The position numbers were made by a program, and so were the translations under genes. A DNA stretch of 64,000 nt from Tethya wilhelma (lineage: Eukaryota; Porifera; Demospongiae; Tethyida; Tethyidae): contig CAXIPT010000001.1 of the NCBI GenBank assembly GCA_964030475.1, forward strand, positions 5,197,652 to 5,261,651. Reading direction: 5' to 3'. Shown piece after piece: positions 22,120 to 34,100 of the stretch; position 1 is the stretch's first letter, and each line of letters begins with the position of its first letter. The notes beneath the pieces are model-generated. The model had not been told where the DNA came from. It ran no database searches and saw only the letters and a program-made list of their open reading frames with translations.

Positions 22120-22132
22120 TGGTAAGTCACTG

Positions 22133-22675
22133 CAAAAAGCTTGAGTAGCAGCTACAATGCATGCTGGAGGAGGCTAATGCGCATGCGCATAATGATGCCA
22201 CGTGTATAGATAACCTTTGAACTCTACACATGAAGATGGCTGTATTGAAGTACATGAATTTATACACTAAGTTTCAAAGCTTTCTAGTTTTTGTTTAGGC
22301 CTATTTGAGATTAAAATGAGTATCAAGGAATGTAGTACCTATGAAAAGAACTTACTTTGTGCTGTCAAAGTTGGCTCAACACATTCTGGTTCTCTGGAAA
22401 TCCTTTTCAAGTAAGTCAGTCAGAAAGTACGTACGTTAGGACAAAAATGGCACTATGGTGGCTTCCCACTGGCGCTCTCTACGAGTGCTGAGGAAAGTTT
22501 TTGTGAGCTTTAGGCCTTGCATGCAGTTGGTAATCTGTCAGTATGAGCCTCTGAGCAGCTTTCAAGGTTTAATTTTGTTTGACTAGATTTTTATAGTGAC
22601 CAACATTTTGTATTGTGTCTATGGGACAGTCGGCCCATTCCTACTATACGTACTACCGTACGTATGATACTGTAC
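22133..22675 (+). repeat. Composite repeat family, copy 2 (no MITE part)
   Basis: Related to 9990-10550 and 61500-62405. It starts at the CAAAAAGCTTGAGTAG block, so the 106 bp-TIR MITE seen in copies 1 and 3 is missing. It carries a perfect TGCGCATGCGCA (22178-22189) and the terminal ATACGTAC/GTACGTAT hairpin. Because it lacks the SINE, it shows the empty site for the SINE found in copy 3. Confidence 0.8.
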
Positions 22676-22794
22676 TTAGCTCTTTTTCTGATCATGAATA
22701 GGAACAGGGTCGGCAAAATAATATGAAACTGCGCGTACATTATACAGCTAGCGCGATATTTTCATGTGCCGACTCAGAGCAAAGAGAGCCTGAG

Positions 22795-23680
22795 ATGCCT
22801 GGAGAAAAGCTACCTCTTTTAGCTCGTGCTGTTGGTGGCAGAGTACTTGGTCCCCGTCCAGGAAGAGCCATTGTTAGCTTCTGGCAGGGTATTGTAGAGA
22901 TTGTCTTACGAGCAGTGGCACTGGTAGGTTTCTTGTGTTTTTCTTGTTTATGTTGTGTGAATCATCTGTGGGCTAGGGTTATTTTGGATCAAGTATTGCT
23001 GGGTGGAACTATTAACCACGCAAATAATATGTAATATATGGAGGCTCTTGATGAACACAACTTGATCAAGCATGAATCTTGCCCTGCATTTGTTTATGGA
23101 TCAAATTGCACAGCCTTCTTGAAGTTCTTGTCAGATTCTGAGCTGACAGAGTGAACTTTTTATTGTGTAATTGCCTAGTTTGCACTGTTCCCATACAAGA
23201 TCACATGAGGTTTGTAGTCTGTCAATATATCATACAACTTTTTGTCACAGGTAACAAGTGTTGGGGCCATCATCCCCGGTGCTCTGCTACTGTCCAAGAT
23301 TCCTAGCTCTAGTAGTAGTATTGACTCTAACCAGCTCACTATCGGTAGGGCAACAGCAGGCATCGTACTGTGTGTGACTTTTGTGGGACTGGTGCTTGAA
23401 GCAGCTGCAATCATTGTGAGATTCCTCAACATTGGCCTGTTGAACCTCAAGAGTCGATTGTGTCTCACTGTGGTAAGTTTGAAAAGTGGGTGTTGTTGAA
23501 TGACATCATACTTGTATGATTGTATAGTGAATATAATATTATATAGTGTGGTGTATAACCTGTTTTGGGTACTTTTGTTGATTGTTATGATATAATGTAA
23601 GATTGGTGAGTATAGGGGGATATACATGTCACATGTTGCAATATGTGGCCATCTGCACTGAGTCATTTACTCACTATATA

Positions 23681-23727
<47 letters not shown>

Positions 23728-24246
23728 ATGTAATTCTGAGTGGTAATATTGGAATTGGGTTTGTCATTGGTTTAATAACCTCTGGATATTCCTCTCATGA
23801 ATGGAATGGTTACGCTGATTCATCAATCAATCATTCCTTTATAGCTGCTGCAGTAAGTATCTACATGTGTAATCATAATGTGTATGTGTTTGACTTGTCA
23901 AAAAGTGGTGTTATTAATATTGATCAAGTGTGCATGCCTATTTTTAGCCTCCAGAGTAATCTTGTGGGCCAGACTATTATTAGAGCATGTCATATCCATG
24001 CAAAAAAAGAAAAAAGAAAAAAAAAAGAAAGGGAAAAAAATGCTCCTTGTAGATTGTTTGAATATTCATTGTGGCTACTAAGGTAGCTATTATTGTATGA
24101 TTTTGTTATACATTCATGCACAGATTCTAAGTTTCATTGGGGTAGTGGTTTTCTCTGTTCTTGCTGTGTGGATGCTCCTCTTTGTGTTCTTTAAATGGAA
24201 TAAACATGTCATCACCTTCACACTCAAAGATGCTGTGCTTGGATAG
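22795..24246 (+). CDS. Unrecognised four-helix membrane protein
   Basis: Four exons (22795-22923, 23251-23472, 23727-23852, 24124-24246) give 600 nt, 199 aa. The N-terminus (MPGEKLPLLARAVGGRVLG) is hydrophilic and cytoplasmic in type; four hydrophobic segments follow, around IVEIVLRAVALVTSVGAIIP, TAGIVLCVTFVGLVLEAAA, VILSGNIGIGFVIGLI and LSFIGVVVFSVLAVWMLLFV. The loop between helices 3 and 4 has one NHS sequon. The topology is MARVEL/tetraspan-like, but no signature was recognised. Each exon holds about one helix. The 3' splice site of intron 2 is formed by a CA tract. Confidence 0.65.
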
Positions 24247-24692
24247 CCAAAGACAATATATATTATTCTAGTTCCATACAATTACTGAACTAACAATATA
24301 ATTACGTGTCCATATATTGCCACTGTTGGTTTAGATTTTTGTTAGGATTATGACATTGCTTGTACATAATTTTGGTAAAGGGTTGTTATAGATCAATATG
24401 TTACATGCAGTCATTACACATGTATGTTAACTGTAATAATTATCAATATCTAAAATATGAAACTAGTATAAAAAAAGTAAAACAGAGTATTAAGAAGTAT
24501 ACATGAGGTGCGAACATACAAACACGAAAGACATTTAGAACAAGAGTGCAGTTTTAATACACACACCTTTACTAACAGGAAAAGAACACAAAAGAGCAGG
24601 ACATTAAAAAAATGGGCAATAAAACAAACGAGTTTTAATAAGTAACAATTGAGGTACTCTTAGATTTGGGAGCACATGAAATCAAAATTTCT

Positions 24693-25608
24693 TCACAAAA
24701 TTGTGCAACAGGTCTGCTCTGGTCTTCGAGGTTCACTACCTGTGGGTGATACTGATGGTGAGCTTGGGTCAGCTGCAAAGCTAGTTGTTACTGGCGGAGC
24801 AGCAACACCTGGTCTCTTCTTCAAGACACTCTTTCTTGGTTCTTTTCTTTTGTCATAAGCTCTATCTTGAATAGTGAACCTTTCTCTTTTCACTGCAGGC
24901 TTTTTATTGTCCTTATCATCATCTTCTGGTGACTCTGAGCGTTCTTTGATTGATAAACTCTTGACCTCAACTTCAGTGTCGCTCCCATCACCACTGCCAG
25001 ATGCATTGCTAGTGATTTTCGTTTCTTCTTCTTGTGGTTCTGGTTCGGGGCTCACTTCGGGGCTTTGTGAAGATGCGTGTCTTGATAGAACAACGGCAGA
25101 ATTGCCATTAGTGGCTATCTCACTTTCAAGTAGTTCGCTGTCACTTCTATCAAAGAGGTTTCTTTGATTGTCCTATAGAGTAGCAGAGAGGAACTGGATG
25201 ACTCAAGTGCACTTATGTCAGAGTGAACTGGATGTGCTACACACATGAAGTTGGTCAATGCAATCAGACCATCTCCATGGAAATAGTAATGTAATTTTAG
25301 GAAACCATAATTATTTCTTAGCACAGTATTATTGTACTCTGTGTTCATCTGAGCCCCAATAGTGGAATTTCTTTGATGCATGCAGTCACTTAATGTATGG
25401 TAAATGCAGAGATTTTGACTGGTAAAGGATAGTTTCACAATCTACATGAAATTTGTTATAATGGTGTTTGAAACATGGTAGGCTCAGGTGAATGCGAATA
25501 GACTTTATAGTAACTCAGTTTGCACACCATCAATGCATGGCAGAAGTAGGGGGGAGAGGTGCTAACTAGTAGTGGGACTGTTGCAATTACAATCCACACA
25601 TGCACACG

Positions 25609-25646
<38 letters not shown>

Positions 25647-25770
25647 GACACACACGCACGCACACACACACACACACGCACACACACCACACACATGCCA
25701 CACCCACACCCACACACGCATCCACCCACCCACACACACACACACCCACACACAAACACACCCACCCACC

Positions 25771-25813
<43 letters not shown>

Positions 25814-27816
25814 AACTGAGAACTGAGACTAACCTGTTGAGCTAAAGACTGCCTTCTTGTAACCGCCTCATCGTGTACTGATTGTTTTGTGAGCTTCTCC
25901 TTCTCCTCCTGTGGTATTCTCTTCACTGACATTCTTCTCGGCTTCTTAAATTCAACTTGCACTTCATCTTCTATCTCTACTTCTTGAGCCTGACTGAACT
26001 CTCCTTTTAATTCCAGTATGTATTGACGGATGTCTGGATCTTCAGCAATGGCTGGATTGGTCATAAAGAGTGTGTGAGTATAACTTGGTCATAATTATAC
26101 AAAGGTAATGTGTAATTAAGCCACATGATTATACTGAAGCCAAGTGCATACCATATGCTGTCTCTCCATGCAAATTTCTGATGTCCATATCAGCACCCTT
26201 TTCAGCCAGCTTCTGCATGGCATCTCTCTGCCCCCAACACACTGCAGCGTGAAAGGGAGTCCATCCTTCATGGTCTTGAATGTCGAGATCGGTATCTGAA
26301 TTATCCAAGAGAAAATCTAGAACTTCACTATAGCCATTTGCAGCCGCTACATGGAGCTAGATGTATGCATGTATGTGTGTGTGTGTGTGGTGAGGGAGAA
26401 AAGTGGCCATTGTTAACATACAAGTTGATAAATAGTTATCACAATTAGCTATCTGACTAGCATGCTTCACAAGCTCCTATATTATCACCTACACAAAGGG
26501 AGATTTCAACTGAGAAAAGAACAGTTACTATATAAGACTTTCACATAAGCAGACTATCACAATATTTTTCTTGCAGCAAATGGTTGGTGTTACATAAGTA
26601 GAAGTACTCACTGCAGTGGCTCCATATTTGTCCTTGATGTTGAGTGACCTACTGTTCTTGACACTGTCCTTGAGATCAGCCAACATTGTCTTGGGAACAG
26701 AGGCATGGATGTACTCCAGCACATCATCAGTGTATCCTGTGAGTGTGCATGAGAGAGAGAACCCCCCATAATGGTGTGGTAGGAAGTCTGTCTTGCATCG
26801 TATTAAGTACTAGAGTATGATTATTATTATTATGTCAACAAGAAATTGTATGGGCAACCACCTATAATAATTATAGAAGTAACTGATGGAAACAGAGCAA
26901 AAATTCATTTTCTAACAACATGCACGCACAAATGTTACAGTCTACGTATCAAATTACACTCTATATTAGATGTACACATGTACCAGCGAACTTCTAGCAC
27001 TATTCCTAGCTAGGTATACGATTACATCTACATGTACTCATACCAAACCTATAAACACTATCTAGAAATCGTAACAAGAGCACCAAGTAACGACGCACAA
27101 AGAGGCGAAAATAAACACAGAGAGCTTATCGCACACACAGGGATCAAAACACTGAACACAGGATAGATGGCTGCATTCCCCAACAAAATAACCCACCATC
27201 AACATCCTAGAAGGAAGTCACATGTCCACCATATAATGCATATGTACAACCACTGAATACTACACTCCTATACAGCAATATAATGATTATCTTTTCTAAG
27301 AAAAAAATAACAACAAATCTTGTGTAGCTTCACCAGTGCCCAATGACAATCCTACATATAACAATGAAGACGACCTAATGGATTGGCTAGGGGGTCAGAA
27401 CTGTCCAACTAGGAAGTAAACAATCCAGTGATACCCTATCTCATTCCAGCACTAAAGGAGGAAAAGTGGACGGCAATAATTATCATGCCACTACCACTTA
27501 AATGACAAGCCATCAAAGAAGCAATGTGTGTGTCACAAAAAGTCATGTTCACATTTAAACACTATACCTGCTTCGAGCATTTTCTGCTGGAGGATATACT
27601 TGATGTCACTGTCCTTGGCCACATCAATGGGCAAGCTGTCATCGTGGTTGATGGCCACCAGGCTGGCCCCTTCCTCTATTAGAATGTTAATCATTTGTAC
27701 GTTGCCAGTGGCTGAGGCCGCATGGAGTGGAGTCCAGCCTTCAATGTCACGGGCATTCAAGTCAGCTCCGTGTTCCAGTAGTATTTCAGCCAATTCAACA
27801 GTGTTATCAATACAGC

Positions 27817-27857
<41 letters not shown>

Positions 27858-30800
27858 GCGTATGTGTGTGTATGTGTATGTGAGTGTGTGTATGTATGTG
27901 TGTGTACAAGCGTACATATTAGAGGTAATGATGATTTTCACAAAAATGTAATGCTGACATTCTAAGTATAATTTAGGATCACACACACATCACAGTGGTG
28001 ACACCCCACAGCTGGTTATTCACTTGTAAAACTCAACTACTACAGCCACCATCTACACTCGGTACTCTCAATATGTGGCTACATACACAGTGTGCTGTGT
28101 TTATTTTGTGGGGTAAGAGTGAATTGTATAACGTATGCAAATATTTGTGTGCACAGAAGCATAAAAAAACAATCACATAATACCTTATGTAGTGGCGTAA
28201 GTCCATCAGCATTGGAAATATTAGGATCCACTCCTTTCTGTAGTAACTTCTGAACTACAATGGGAGGAAAATAGTGCAATGACATGATCATAAGAAAAGG
28301 TACATAATGCATTGATTGTAGATAGGTATACATATACCGTATAAATCCAAATTTTCTTAGCACAAAAAGTTTGTGAAAAGTCTATCTTCTGATCCAACCA
28401 CAAAATTCATGAAAATTTGGAGCTATTGTAATGACAGTGCGAGTAACTACGTCTACAATACATGGATGGGGGCACCAGTCATTGAAACATTATTTGTTGA
28501 CATGGATACAAAATGCAATCTACATTGACCAGTCTACACAGAATGACTTAATTCACCCACTTCCTACATACCAAGCCTACAACGGCACGACCGTTTGGAA
28601 GCCTAGAGAAACATCATGAAACAGCTTCATGTCTATGTTTAGTAAGGAGGCCATGTAGCTACCATTCAGTAAGAGCAGCACATTGGACACACATGCATAG
28701 TGAAGTTTTGAAAAATGAGTTCAGCACTATAATTCTACTTCTATGTTTTCAAGAGGTTCTATACTATTACAGTTACCTAATTTCATTACAATGCCATCAT
28801 AATAATGAACAACCAATGGTAACAAGCTCATAAGCATACCATCTACACAAGTTGCCAGACACAAATACTCGTCATTCCACACATTCACACATAAACAAGT
28901 GGGAGAATGTCTCCATTACGGCTAGCAACAACTACTCCATGCAGTGGCATCAAACAAGGGCTGTACTATTACTGTGCTGTCAGACCTATACCACGTCGAC
29001 AATGAACATCAACAACGAACTTCAAGTACAAGCGTACATATAAGAGGTAATGATGATTTTCACAAAAATGTAATGCTGACATTCTAAGTATAATTTAGGA
29101 TCACACACACATCACAGCGGTGACACCCCACAGCTGGTTATTCACTTGTAAAACTCAACTACTACTAAAGCACCATCTACACTCGATATGTGGCTACATA
29201 CACAGTGTGCTGTGTTTATTTTGTGGGGTAAGAGTGAATTGTATAAAGTATGCAAATATTTGTGTGCACAGAAGCATAAAAAAACAATAACATATACCTT
29301 ATGTAGTGGCGTAAGTCCATCGGCATTGGAAATATTAGGATCCACTCCTTTCTGTAGTAACTTCTGAACTACAATGGGAGGAAAACAGTGCAATGACATG
29401 ATCATAAGAAAAGGTACATAATAAATTGATTGTAGATAGGTATACATAATTATACCGTATAACTCCAAATTTTCGTAGCACAAAAAGTCTGTCTTCTGAT
29501 CCAACCACAAAATTCACGAAAATTTGGAGGTATTGTATATACAATGACAGTGCGAGTAACTACGTCTACAATACATGGATGGGGGCACCAGTCATTGAAA
29601 CATTATTTGCTGGCATGGATACAAAATGCAATCTACATTGACTAGTCTACACAGAATGACTTAATTCACCCACTTCCTACATACCAAGCCTACAACGGCA
29701 TGACCGTTTGGAAGCCTAGAGAAACATCATGAAACAGCTTCATGTCTATGTTTAGTAAGGAGGCCATGTAGCTACCATTCAGTAAGAGCAGCACTTTGGA
29801 CACACATGCATAGTGAAGTTTTGAAAAATGAGTTCAGCACTATAATTCTATTTCTATGTTTTCAAGAGGTTTAATACTATTACAGTTACCTAATTTCATT
29901 ACAATGCCATCATAATAATGAACAACCAACGGTAACAAGCTCATAAGCATACCATCTACACAAGTTGCCAGACACAAATACTCGTCATTCCACACATTCA
30001 CGCATAAACAAGTGGGAGAATGTCTCCATTACGGCTAGCAACAACTACTCCATGCAGTGGCATCAAACAAGGGCTGTACTATTACTGTGTTGTCAGATCT
30101 ATACCACATCGACAATGAACATCAACATTGAACTTCAATGAAAAACACACACACACACACACACACACAAAAACTCCGACCATTACTATGCAAAGTCACA
30201 GCTGTTTCTACATCTTTATGAAAGCAGGGTGTTTAATGGATTCCATTAGCTTGGTGAAGGGCTATCTTATAGGTGATAATGAATTCAGTGCACACACCTC
30301 ATTGTGCTAATTACACACATGTAAATGAACACACCCATCTCTCTATTGTTAGAGGTATGCACAAATGATACAACAATGAAACAAGGTTATCTACCTCTCA
30401 GGATTCCTATATATACAAATATACCACCAAGCAACACGCAAAGGACTGGCAGGCTAGTCTCAAACCACGCTCAAACATGCGCGCAGCGTGACCCATGGGG
30501 CCCATTTTGCAAGAATCTCATTATATGGACACACCCACCCAATGTGGCCCTGAACAATGCAACATTTCTCTACTACTAGCATTTCCCCCTCCCCTCCCCA
30601 GTAACAGTCTTTACTTCATCTCTACAAACTTCATGAACTGTTCTTGAGCGCAACTGTGTGATCACGCAGTTGCATGCATTCGCTGCAAATTCTTTGCACA
30701 AATACCTCCTATGATGTCGTTCCTGGCCACCAAGTCGTTGAGCAGAGCACCCTCCTCTATTCTTATCTCGACAGGTGTTCTTCTCCTCAACACAGAGCCG

Positions 30801-30943
30801 TTCGTTTGACGATCAAGGCGAACCCACTCTTGAAACTTCTTGAGCTGCTTTTGTCGTCTCTTCTTGGCCCTACTCAGCCGAGCTGCATTGCTCAGCTTCT
30901 CGAGTTTGGGCATTTCAGCTACTAGTTCTTCGTGACTGGCCAT
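24693..30943 (-). CDS. PPP1R16: PPP1R16-like (TIMAP/MYPT3) prenylated PP1 regulatory subunit
   Basis: The start exon reads MASHEELVAEMPKLEKLSNA then AKKRRQKQLKKFQEW, the N-terminal coiled basic segment of PPP1R16A/B. Ankyrin repeats follow (LLQKGVDPNISNADGLTPLH, CCIDNTVELAEILLEHGAD, DIEGWTPLHAASATG, LHVAAANGYSEVLDFLLD, DHEGWTPFHAAVCWGQRD). The tail is acidic/Ser-rich and ends CCTIL, a CAAX box whose final Leu predicts geranylgeranylation. The family targets PP1 to membranes. The PP1 docking motif that normally sits before the first ankyrin repeat (KVxF) is not canonical here: the segment reads TPVEIRIEEG. An ankyrin exon of 71 nt is present twice (28184-28254 and 29298-29368) inside a 1.1 kb tandem duplication; only one can be used in frame. 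Confidence 0.85.
25598..25811. repeat. Compound CA microsatellite
   Basis: About 210 bp of CA with CG, CC and CCCA variants, in an intron of the PPP1R16-like gene. On the sense strand it is a GT tract lying about 25 nt after a 5' splice site (donor at about 25832). Confidence 0.95.
27820..27906. repeat. (GT)n microsatellite at a 3' splice site
   Basis: GT/GC/GTAT-type tract. On the sense strand it is CA and ends directly in the CAG acceptor of the CCIDNTVELAEI exon (exon boundary about 27819). Confidence 0.9.
27907..30146. repeat. Tandem duplication of about 1.1 kb containing an exon
   Basis: Copy A is 27907-29028 and copy B 29029-30146, joined directly. Most of the length is colinear with scattered substitutions and small indels, so the duplication is not brand new. 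The copies each contain one 71 nt ankyrin exon (A: 28184-28254, B: 29298-29368) differing by one silent change (GCT/GCC Ala). Copy B is followed by a CA tract and copy A is preceded by a GT tract. Confidence 0.92.
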
Positions 30944-31141
30944 TGTTAACCTTAAGCAGCTACACAGGCTACGATACAGTAGACTGTTTATAAATTTATT
31001 ACGGTTAGCTGCTCACAAACACTGCATGCACCGGACCGGTTTTACAAAAATGCGTGATTAATTAGTGGGCTTGTATCGCATCACGTGAGCAAAAACTAAA
31101 CCACAAACAAAATCAATTAAAACAATTGCAAACAATAGAAA

Positions 31142-34100
31142 TCATGAAACTTTCCATTTATAAGTATTTGGAGTGCTATCAGTATGACCAGTTTCCCGAG
31201 CACTTATAGCTTCTACAATTCCTTCAGAGAAAGGAAAATGAATCCCACAATCTGCCAAATTCAAGTAACATTTTCCATGCAAGGTACTAGCTTTGATCAG
31301 ATGTAAAGCACCACTGTTTCCAAGTCCTCGGTTTCCACTTAGATCCAAACTACGGAGACTGTTTTTGGATCTCACCAGCCTACAAATGTGTGAGATCAGA
31401 TATAGTAATCTTAAGATTGGGTGTGCAACAAACATACAATCATAAAAATTATGACATAATAATTAGATGATTGAACCATTGGTTCGGAGCGTTGCTTTAA
31501 TAAGCAAGCATCATTGACTACAGTAATCACCTACCTAAAAGGAACTGACCACAGTGTACTTGTGATCCACTAACAATGCATGCTCTATTACAGATCTCTA
31601 TAATATTATGCTAATGCCTTGACATTGTGAAAACTTTCTATGGTACACTGTAGAGATAACACTGATCATTGATGTTGCTGCACGTGGCACAGCTGAAAGT
31701 GCCGGTACACATGTAAATGCCATAACAGTGAAAATTGCAACAACTACTCCTGTAGCTACAAAGGTATGTACACAGACTAATTAATAATCATTATCTACAT
31801 TTTTTGTGCTACATACAATATCGACAGCAGTCAAAACTATTCCATGCAAATACAGAGAGAGTTATTTCTTGAATCCCTCATTTTTCCAAACATAGAAACA
31901 GCCCCCTTAATTCCACAAGGTGAAACATTCAATGGAGCCTAACTGGTCCACATCAAAGAAACTAGTGCCAAGAAAATGGCAGTACCTAATAAGGAGCTGG
32001 GACAGGTCAAACACACTTTGGCTACACATGAGATAACCTGTTTGAAGGATTACACAATAACCCTATAGAGATTAGTCTTTAATACAATTTATGTTGTTTC
32101 ACGAACACATCGTGACATGAAGAGTGTTTCAGCCTTTCATTCATCTTATATTCACCTGTAGAGAGGTTCGATTCCATCCTTAGTGATGGAGTTGCCAGCC
32201 AGCTTGAGCTCTCTCAGCTTGGTGGAGCGTTCCAGACAGGTGACCAGTGACTGTACGCCATTGTCTCCGAGTCCACAACAGGAGAGGTCGATACATTCAA
32301 GAGATTCACCACCACCCTGGACAATAGGAGAGCGTGTGAGCTCAAGATACAGGGACACAGTGAAACACACAAATTCACAGAAACTCTGTAAACATGTAGC
32401 TATCTGTCTACTGTCCATGTTGGGGAATAGAATACATGTGTTGGGGAATAGAATACATTTGTATTCTAGTATAATACTATACCCAGTATCCTTTAGAATA
32501 CATGATGGGAAATGCACACCCATGAGATAAAGGGCACATCTGGCCAGTTTAATGACTCCATTCAACTGAAGAGAGGAAGTTGTAACTTCATGTACTACCT
32601 CTTCAAAGAAATCCAGACATGTGGAATTCTCGAGGGCTTCAGTGAGGGGTCTCTCTGGGCTACAGGTGGCACCAATGTTGAGCTTTGAGAGGGAAGGTGG
32701 AAGAGACTGGATGAGAGAGGATACACCATCACCATGGAGCCTGTTCATTGACATGGACAGGTCAGAAAGTGACCTCAAATCTACAAGTATCAACAACAAA
32801 CAAAGGCCATGAAAAAAAGTGGCATCAAAACAAAAACATTAATTTTACTAACTTTTCATTGCTTCACACAAGCCAGACAGCTCGCTAAACACAGCAGCAC
32901 TGAGCATGCATGAATCAAGGTGGAGTGAGTGAAGAACAAGGCACTGTTTGAGAAGTTGTGCTAGAGTCCAACCACAAACCACACCCAAGCTATTAAAGCT
33001 CAGGTCGAGTTTAAGCAACCCTTTCCATGGCCCTGGAGAACTCTTGGCCAGTAACTCCAATCCCTGTATACAGCAGAAAGAAAAGACCTAATAACCCACC
33101 ACATCTGTGTAATGCCAACTTCTTTTTTTTTTTAAGAAAGCACACAAGTTAAAAATGCTCACCTGAGCAGTTACTCCAGTGCAAGAGAGATTGAGTTCCA
33201 CTAACTTAGAGAAGTTAGAGAGGGCTGTTGTGAAGCTCACCATCCCTCTGGCTCTCAACACACAGTTACCTGTCAGTGTGAGACGAGTCAGGGCTCCCTC
33301 GCCTTGAATAGCTTCAAACAGTGGAATGGCGTCGCGGAGAGTGAGCCCAAACTTGGAGAAATCTAGCTCACTGTGCATAGTGTTAGCTTGAAACAACCGG
33401 AGTGACTGCTGGTGACAATCTACATAGAGCGGATATAATGAAAATCATTGCCTGAGATCTACAGTAGCTGAGATTTGAATCCAGGTCTTTTGAACTTCAG
33501 TTGAATGCTCTTACCATTGAGCTACTAGAGTTCACATGTACAGGTATTTAAATGCTGTGCCTTAGTAAAGCATACAGTTATATAACTAATACCACTCTCT
33601 CACCAATTCCAGCATTCTTGCAGGCCATCTGGTACCTCTCGTTCAAAGGGAGGTCTTCAATGACTCCCATGATCTCCTCGTTCTCCATCAACACATCACA
33701 CAGTGCATCTGTACTGCAGAGAAGAGCACCGTCCAGGGTCATCAACTTCAGCCTAGGCCTTCCTCCATGCTCAATGTAGTAGCGCTCAATGGCTTGGTTT
33801 GTCAGCCACCCAACGGTCACGTTAGAGCCCCCCTCGGTGCTTCTCCTCGGGTAGGGAACAAGAAAACATTTGTCTTCGATTCTGACTCTCACACGCAGTG
33901 GTGCGTCAGGGTTGGTGGTGACTACTGCTGGTTGGCTAGCAGTGTAAGACGGAGGTAGGGATGGTACATTGGTGCCATTCCTGAGGGTCAGCTGACTCAT
34001 GGGTTGGGTGGGATTGCTACGATGCTCAGTGTTGTCCATCGCTTCAAAGTCAACATCATTGAGCCATTCAAACTGATCATCATTATCTTGTTCAGGTGAA

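Noticed and set aside
22723..22794. Longer N-terminus for the four-helix protein starting at MKLRVHYTAS
   Set aside because: The ATG at 22795 gives a typical short polar N-terminus. The upstream ATG lies near the end of the repeat and adds sequence without recognisable features, though it cannot be excluded.
25559..25845. Long open frames of Thr-His or Cys-Val in CA/GT tracts (also 51330-51770, 785-1036)
   Set aside because: They are translations of microsatellites in introns; no codon structure beyond the repeat.
33460..33535. Functional tRNA-Phe gene
   Set aside because: The acceptor and anticodon stems pair poorly; kept only as a tRNA-like sequence.
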